Part shown: positions 59,230 to 64,000 of the stretch, piece after piece | How the letters are laid out: each line of letters starts with the position of its first letter | Numbering within the stretch: position 1 is the stretch's first letter | Assembly (NCBI GenBank): GCA_964542165.1 | Contig: CAZITQ010000001.1 | Location: 1-64,000 of the forward strand | Direction: 5' to 3' | From: CAYTBN01 sp964542165 | GTDB taxonomy: Bacteria; Myxococcota_A; UBA796; UBA9615; CAYRNR01 | DNA length: 64,000 nucleotides | Notes under the pieces: model-generated | Told to the model about the DNA's origin: nothing | What the model saw: the letters and a program-made list of their open reading frames with translations, nothing else | The model's database searches: none | Made by a program: the position numbers and the translations under genes

Positions 59230-60591
59230 GTGCATCGCCCGTCTCGCCACCTCCTGGGCGCTTGCCTGTTCGCCCTCGTCGCCTGCGCCAGCCCCGTGGC
59301 GGCCGGTGCGGCCGATGCCGTCGTCCCACTGCTGCTGTACGGCGCCGAGGGGCCGGATCCGGTGCTCGGTGAGCGGGCGCTGGCGGCCTTCAACCTGCAG
59401 ACCCGTGCCCGGGGGGCCCCCCGGGTCCGTCACGTGTCCACGATCCTGGCCCACGAGCCCCTCTTCGAGGTCGCCGGCGGCGAGGAACGGACCTGTCACG
59501 GCTCCCCGGTGACCCTCGACGCCTTCCGCGGGACGCTCACCGAGGCCTTCGGCCACGTCCAGTACGTCCGGGTGGAGGCGGCCCAGGCGACCCTGGAGCA
59601 GCTGGACGGGCTGCTGCCCTGCCTGGCGGAGGTCCTGCCCCGGGAGGATCTGGCACGCATCGCCTTCCTCGAGGGCGTCGCCTGGGCCTATGACGGGGAG
59701 GCCGATCGGGCGCGGGAGAGCTTCCGGCGCGCGCTGTTGGTGGCTCCAGAGCTCTCGTGGGAGCCCCGCTTCCCCCCGGATCCCGAGTCCCTCTTCCGCG
59801 AGGCCGCGATGGAGGCCCTGCGCAGCCCGACCACGGCGCTGAGCGTCAGTCCGGTGGCCCTGGAGAGCGCCACGTTGTGGGTGGACGGGGTGGCCTACCC
59901 GGCGGCGGGGGGCGACACCACCGTGGCGGTGGGCGAACACCTGGTGCAATGGGAGCTGCGGGACGGGACCTTCGCCACGCGCGTGGTCAGGGCGTCGGCA
60001 GAGACCCCCGTTCGCGTCCGCTCGCGAGGGGACGTGGCCGCCGCGGTTCTCGGCGGCACCGGGTCCGTCGACGCCATGGAGCGAGCCACGGACAGCCTGG
60101 TACGCGCGGCCGACGAGGCCGGCGTGACGGAGGTCTACCTCGCCGAGCTGGGGAAGGTGGACCGGATCCACCGCTTCGTGGTGACCGATGGGCGCTGGGA
60201 GCTGGCCGACGAGGGCACCGTCGCCCGGAGGATCAAGGACCGCCGCATCCGGCGCTCCGGTCGAATCGCCCTGCTGGTGGGGGGGGTGGCCGCCGGCACC
60301 GGGCTGATCCTCGGCGGTCTCGGTCACGCGCGGGCCCAGCAGCTGTGGGACGAGCAGTACTCACACCAGAGTCAGGACGAGTTCCTGGCCGCCTCGGGGC
60401 GCTACTCCAACAGCCGTGTCCAGGCCATCGTCGGCTGGAGCCTCGCGGCGCTCGGGGGAGCCACCGCGGTCACCGGGATCGTGCTCGCGACGGGTTCGCC
60501 ACGCTCCCCGGGAGTCGGTGATCCCGCGGCTGCGGCGCTGCGGATGGAGTTCGCGCCGGGATCCCTGGGGCTGAGGGGGAGCTTCCGGTGA
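59230..60591 (+). CDS. Secreted or membrane protein with C-terminal helices, unknown family
   Basis: 453 residues from GTG 59230, probably translated from a leaderless mRNA. Signal peptide (LLGACLFALVACASPVAAGA, cleavage near residue 28). A TPR-like segment near 145-185 (YDGEADRARESFRRALLVAPELSWEP) and a PEGA-like segment near 195-260. Two membrane helices near 348-368 and 400-420 with a short loop between. This layout is seen in Myxococcota proteins encoded next to serine/threonine kinases. It overlaps the kinase start by 4 bases (GTGA), so a joint function is likely. Confidence 0.68.
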   Translation: MHRPSRHLLGACLFALVACASPVAAGAADAVVPLLLYGAEGPDPVLGERALAAFNLQTRARGAPRVRHVSTILAHEPLFEVAGGEERTCHGSPVTLDAFRGTLTEAFGHVQYVRVEAAQATLEQLDGLLPCLAEVLPREDLARIAFLEGVAWAYDGEADRARESFRRALLVAPELSWEPRFPPDPESLFREAAMEALRSPTTALSVSPVALESATLWVDGVAYPAAGGDTTVAVGEHLVQWELRDGTFATRVVRASAETPVRVRSRGDVAAAVLGGTGSVDAMERATDSLVRAADEAGVTEVYLAELGKVDRIHRFVVTDGRWELADEGTVARRIKDRRIRRSGRIALLVGGVAAGTGLILGGLGHARAQQLWDEQYSHQSQDEFLAASGRYSNSRVQAIVGWSLAALGGATAVTGIVLATGSPRSPGVGDPAAAALRMEFAPGSLGLRGSFR

Positions 60592-62510
60592 ACGAGGAAC
60601 CGGTCGCCGCGGCCCCCGAGGTCTTCGGCCCCTACGCCCTGCTGGCCTGCCTCGGGGAGGGGGGCATGGCCCGGGTGTACCGCGCCGTGCGCGAGGGCCC
60701 GATGGGCTTTCGCAAGGAGGTGGCGATCAAGCGCATCCGGCGCGACCTGACCCGGGACGACCAGACCCTGGTCAAGCACCTGATCAACGAGGCCCGCCTG
60801 GGGGGACAGCTGCGCCACCCGAACATCGTGGACGTCTACGAGTTCGGGCAGGTGGGCGACGAGCACTACATCGCCATGGAGTTCGTCAACGGCCTGACCC
60901 TGGAGGCGCTGATCTACGGCGTGCGCAGGCGTGGGCTGACCCTGCCCCGCAGTGCGGTGCTGGACCTGGGGCGGCAGGTCGCCGACGGCCTGTCGTACGC
61001 CCACGGCGCGTCCACCGGCGATGGGGATCCCCTGAACCTGGTCCACCGGGACCTCAAGCCGGCCAACGTCATCGTCTCGGCCGCCGGCCAGGCCAAGATC
61101 ATGGACTTCGGCATCGCCCGGACCGCCGAGGCCCTCTACAAGACCACCGCCACCGACGCGGCCAAGGGCACCCTGCAGTACATGGCCCCCGAGCAGCTCG
61201 AGGAGCCGGACGGCATCGATCACCGGGCCGACATCTTCGCCCTGGGTTCGATCCTGTTCGAGACGCTGGTCGGGGAGCCCCTGCTTCAGAACTCCACCGC
61301 CCAGAGTCTGATGTGGATGGTGGTGGCGGGCACCTTCCGGCCCCGACTGGGCATGCTCGACGAGGTCTTCCCGGAGATCCGGCCGCTGGTGGCCCGCTGC
61401 GTGGAGGTGGACCGGGACGAGCGCTTCGCCGACGCGGCCGAGCTCGGCAAGGAGCTACAGCGGCTGCACGAGGAGGTGGCGCGGGGGCCCGGGTGCAAGG
61501 AGCTCATGGGCATGGTCGGGGCCCGGGCGGATGGGGACGTGGACCGCCTGGAGCAGCTCGGCGACGACGTCCTGGCGTCGGAGCGCCGCAGCGGGGGGGA
61601 CACCGGCTGGTCCGACTTCGTGAGCGGGCTCAAGGAGATCCCCACGGACTCGGACGATCCCTTCGCCTGCGGTTTCCACACGCCCATCAGCGCCGCGTCC
61701 ATCGCCGGGACGGTGCCCGAGGTGGAGGTGAGCCGGAAGGTCACGGTGGCCTGGCGGGCGGAGGGGGGGGAGGAGCAGGAGCAGGAGCAGGAGCGGGGGC
61801 AGGAGCCGAAGAAGGACGGAGAGAACGGGAAGGAGAAGGGGACGGGGACCGGCGCGGGCGCGGACGAGGGGGGAGAGTCGGTCCCACCGGCCCGGCCGGA
61901 TCGACGCATCTTCGTCGGTGTCGGACTGATCCTGGTCGGACTGGTGGTGGTCCTGGGCTGGTGGCGGCCCTGGTCGTCGCCCATCGGCGTGGATCCGGTC
62001 TCCCCCGACGCCGCGGCGTCAGGCGATGCCGGTGCCTCGACGACCTCGTGGGTCGAGGGGGAGTCGACCCGCGCCGGGACGGAGGCCACCCCGGTTCACG
62101 GTGCGACCGCCCCGGTCGAAGACGGCGCCGAACCGTCGGGGGAGGCATCGACGGAAGCCGCGACGGGGTCCGTGGGCGCGGGCGAGGACATCACGTCCGG
62201 GGAACCGCCGCCGCGGGAGCGAACCGCTGATCTCCCGCCGCCCGAAGCCCCCCCGGAGACCGCCGACGCCGACGCACCGACGGTGGCCGTCCGGATCAAC
62301 TCGGATCCCTGGTCGATGGTGACCATGGGCGGCGACCAGCAGGCCCCACCCCGGCAGAGCCCCTACTCGGTGGATCTGCCCCCGGGCACCTACCGCTTCG
62401 ATCTGCGGGTCCCGGACACGGGCCAGACCAAGACGCTGACCGTCACCCTGGACGGCAGCGAGGGCACACTCTCCCGCTGCCACCACTTTGGCAAGGACGG
62501 TCCCTGCTAG
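60588..62510 (+). CDS. Membrane serine/threonine kinase with PEGA-like C-terminus
   Basis: 640 residues, GTG start overlapping the preceding stop. Kinase domain at ~14-295: GEGGMARVYRA loop, Lys48, HRDLKPAN (Asp155), DFG (173-175), APEQ (~200). A polar linker follows with a Glu/Gln-rich stretch at 393-405, a membrane helix at ~441-459, an Ala/Glu/Pro-rich outer linker, and a PEGA-like beta domain at ~570-640 (VAVRINSDPW, SVDLPPGTYRFDLRV) that may bind wall material. Such kinases sense the envelope and phosphorylate FHA partners; the FHA activator gene begins 37 bases downstream. Confidence 0.93.
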   Translation: MNEEPVAAAPEVFGPYALLACLGEGGMARVYRAVREGPMGFRKEVAIKRIRRDLTRDDQTLVKHLINEARLGGQLRHPNIVDVYEFGQVGDEHYIAMEFVNGLTLEALIYGVRRRGLTLPRSAVLDLGRQVADGLSYAHGASTGDGDPLNLVHRDLKPANVIVSAAGQAKIMDFGIARTAEALYKTTATDAAKGTLQYMAPEQLEEPDGIDHRADIFALGSILFETLVGEPLLQNSTAQSLMWMVVAGTFRPRLGMLDEVFPEIRPLVARCVEVDRDERFADAAELGKELQRLHEEVARGPGCKELMGMVGARADGDVDRLEQLGDDVLASERRSGGDTGWSDFVSGLKEIPTDSDDPFACGFHTPISAASIAGTVPEVEVSRKVTVAWRAEGGEEQEQEQERGQEPKKDGENGKEKGTGTGAGADEGGESVPPARPDRRIFVGVGLILVGLVVVLGWWRPWSSPIGVDPVSPDAAASGDAGASTTSWVEGESTRAGTEATPVHGATAPVEDGAEPSGEASTEAATGSVGAGEDITSGEPPPRERTADLPPPEAPPETADADAPTVAVRINSDPWSMVTMGGDQQAPPRQSPYSVDLPPGTYRFDLRVPDTGQTKTLTVTLDGSEGTLSRCHHFGKDGPC

Positions 62511-62546
62511 TACGATCCCCCTTCGACCCACCGGACGGGGGATTCG

Positions 62547-64000
62547 ATGACCGACGATATCCAGGGCAAGACCGACGTACTCTCCCCCGACGAGCTCGAC
62601 AGCCTGCGGGCCGAAGCCCGGGCCGAGGCCGGGGCCCAGCTGGCGCTGACCGTCTACCACCGAGACGGCGTCCGGGTGATCCCGCTGGTGGAGGGCTGCA
62701 GTCATGTGCTGGGCCGTTTTCCTCCGGCGGACGTGACGATCCGCGACAGCAGCATGTCCCGTCAGCACGCCTGCGTGGAGCTGCAGGACGGACAGGTCGA
62801 GGTGGAGGATCTGGGCTCGACCAACGGGACCTGGATCGGCGACCAGCGCATCGAGCGGGCCCCGCTGGAGGCCGGCGACGAGCTACGCTTCGGTGCGGTG
62901 GCGGCCAGCCTGCAGACCGTCGACGCCACGGACCGCTGGGGACTGGAGAGCCACGACAGCTTCCGCCTGCGACTGGACGCGGAGCGGGCGCGCGCCCGCC
63001 GGTTCGGACGGCCGATGACGGTGGCGATGCTCCTGGGCCGCGCGGGCACGGCGCGCAGGGTGTCGGCCTGGGTGCCGGCGGTGCGCCGCAGGCTGCGCCC
63101 CTTCGACCTGATGGCGCTGTACAGCGGCAGGGCGGCGCTGGTACTGCTCCCCGAAGCGGACGGCGCGGACGGCGCATCCCTGGTCACCTCCCTCCTCCGG
63201 GGGGTGGACGGGCTGGTCGCCGGAGTGGCCACGTACCCCGAGCACGGCGGCACGGGCGACGAGCTGCTGGACGTGGTCCGCCGGGCTGCGCGCGCGGCGA
63301 CGGTCGAACAGCCGGTCCAGGTCGCGGAGGCGTCGTCGGCCCGCACGGCGAGCCCCGCCGAGATGGCCAGCGGCCCGGTCCCGGTGGTCCAGAGCGCCGC
63401 CATGCGCGAGGTCTTCCGCACCGCCGGCCGCCTGGCCTCGTCATCGATACCCGTGCTGATCACCGGGGAGACCGGGACCGGCAAGGAGGTGCTGGCCCGT
63501 TTCCTGGCGAGCTCGGGCAAGCGCACGAACCGCCCCCTGGTCTGTGTCAACTGCGGCGCCATCCCCGGCCAGCTGATCGAGAGCACCCTGTTCGGCCACG
63601 TCAAGGGCGCCTTCACCGGCGCGAGCCAGGCCGCCAAGGGGGTCTTCGAGGCCGCCGACGGCGGTACCGTATTGCTGGACGAGGTGGGCGAACTCCCGGC
63701 GCCGGCCCAGGCGGCCCTGCTGAGGGTGCTGGAGGACAAGCGCCTCACCCGCGTCGGCGCCACCAAGGAGATCGAGGTCGACGTGCGGGTCCTGGCGGCC
63801 ACCCACCGGGATCTCGAGGCCATGTGCGACGAGGGCACCTTCCGCTGGGACCTCTACTACCGGCTCAACGCGATGACGCTGCCCATTCCTCCCCTGCGGG
63901 ATCGGGTGGAGGAGATCGAACCTCTGACCAGACAATTCGTCGAGCAGTCCAACCGGGCCAACGACTGCCACGTGGCGGGCATCGACGACGCCGCCCTGGA
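62547..64000 (+). CDS. FHA, degenerate GGDEF, sigma-54 activator (3' end cut by window)
   Basis: First 484 residues of a longer protein. FHA domain at ~45-125 (HVLGRFPPADVTI, SRQHACVE, STNGTWIGD). Residues ~138-250 read like a GGDEF domain whose GGDEF is replaced: LMALYSGRAALVLLP has SGRAA at 193-197, and ATYPEHGGTGDELLD matches the usual C-terminal end. Then an AAA+ activator domain: Walker A GETGTGKE (307-314), sigma-54-contacting GAFTGA (354-359), Walker B VLLDEVGELP. The DNA-binding end lies outside the window. An FHA input fits phospho-Thr control by the adjacent kinase; the GGDEF-like part should not make c-di-GMP but might bind a nucleotide. Confidence 0.92.
   Translation, partial: MTDDIQGKTDVLSPDELDSLRAEARAEAGAQLALTVYHRDGVRVIPLVEGCSHVLGRFPPADVTIRDSSMSRQHACVELQDGQVEVEDLGSTNGTWIGDQRIERAPLEAGDELRFGAVAASLQTVDATDRWGLESHDSFRLRLDAERARARRFGRPMTVAMLLGRAGTARRVSAWVPAVRRRLRPFDLMALYSGRAALVLLPEADGADGASLVTSLLRGVDGLVAGVATYPEHGGTGDELLDVVRRAARAATVEQPVQVAEASSARTASPAEMASGPVPVVQSAAMREVFRTAGRLASSSIPVLITGETGTGKEVLARFLASSGKRTNRPLVCVNCGAIPGQLIESTLFGHVKGAFTGASQAAKGVFEAADGGTVLLDEVGELPAPAQAALLRVLEDKRLTRVGATKEIEVDVRVLAATHRDLEAMCDEGTFRWDLYYRLNAMTLPIPPLRDRVEEIEPLTRQFVEQSNRANDCHVAGIDDAAL

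Overview
The window is very GC-rich, gene-dense bacterial DNA, most likely from a member of the Myxococcota (old Deltaproteobacteria) or a close uncultured relative. Supporting signs are a MYXO-CTERM-like C-terminal tail (gene 58046-59134), an AgmX/PglI-type TonB-like C-terminal domain (2889-3893), two large serine/threonine kinases, FHA proteins including a sigma-54 activator, many lipoproteins with Asp-rich tethers, and MopE-like, RCC1-like and FG-GAP repeat proteins. No rRNA, tRNA, CRISPR array, insertion sequence or prophage was seen. No gap between genes exceeds 300 bases. Both ends cut a gene.

Layout. 1-6.5 kb: the 3' end of an unknown gene disrupted at a 20-C run, a TPR protein, an Asp-rich lipoprotein, a TonB-C-like protein, a probable beta-barrel protein and a membrane protein. 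6.5-11.7 kb: isochorismatase-type hydrolase, DASS/SLC13 transporter, MJ1255-type glycosyltransferase, a lipoprotein and a PhzF-family protein. 11.7-20.3 kb (minus strand): a legionaminic-acid-type nonulosonate operon (legF, legI, a NeuD/LegH-like acyltransferase, ptmE, legB) ending in a motility accessory factor (MAF) glycosyltransferase, preceded by a TPR protein and a zinc dehydrogenase; the genes overlap by 4-17 bases. 20.4-23.9 kb: lsrF-like aldolase divergent from fabD, then a small membrane protein and an FHA protein with a lytic-transglycosylase-like domain that lacks its catalytic Glu. 23.9-28.7 kb: haem genes hemE, hemN and a single frame that fuses ferrochelatase (HemH) to protoporphyrinogen oxidase (HemY). 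28.8-36.3 kb: FG-GAP lipoproteins, an SGNH hydrolase, a DUF4406/DUF7768-like protein and uvrC. 36.3-39.3 kb: a 1005-residue kinase-STAND ATPase.

39.4-49.5 kb is the most unusual stretch. A class I isoprenoid-synthase-like domain is fused to a radical SAM/SPASM domain. It is followed by a 92-residue protein of unknown family, a 1365-residue subtilisin-vWA protein without a signal peptide, a multi-TM histidine kinase, and a convergent alpha/alpha-toroid protein with a DxDD motif like class II terpene cyclases. This may be an undescribed peptide- or isoprenoid-modifying system; that is inference from domain content and order. 49.6-64 kb: an HD-GYP response regulator, RDD and SpoIIM-like membrane proteins, large secreted repeat proteins, a MYXO-CTERM protein behind a consensus sigma-54 promoter, and a signalling run of secreted protein, PEGA-like kinase and FHA/degenerate-GGDEF/sigma-54 activator cut by the window end.

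Regulation. An extended -10 motif, TGSTAnnnT, recurs upstream of at least seven genes on both strands. Five genes without a Shine-Dalgarno sequence start 6-13 bases after a -10-like box and may be leaderless. Three candidate sigma-54 promoters were seen, one matching the consensus exactly. Positions, motifs and overlaps are read from the sequence; family names come from recognised motifs without database searches.
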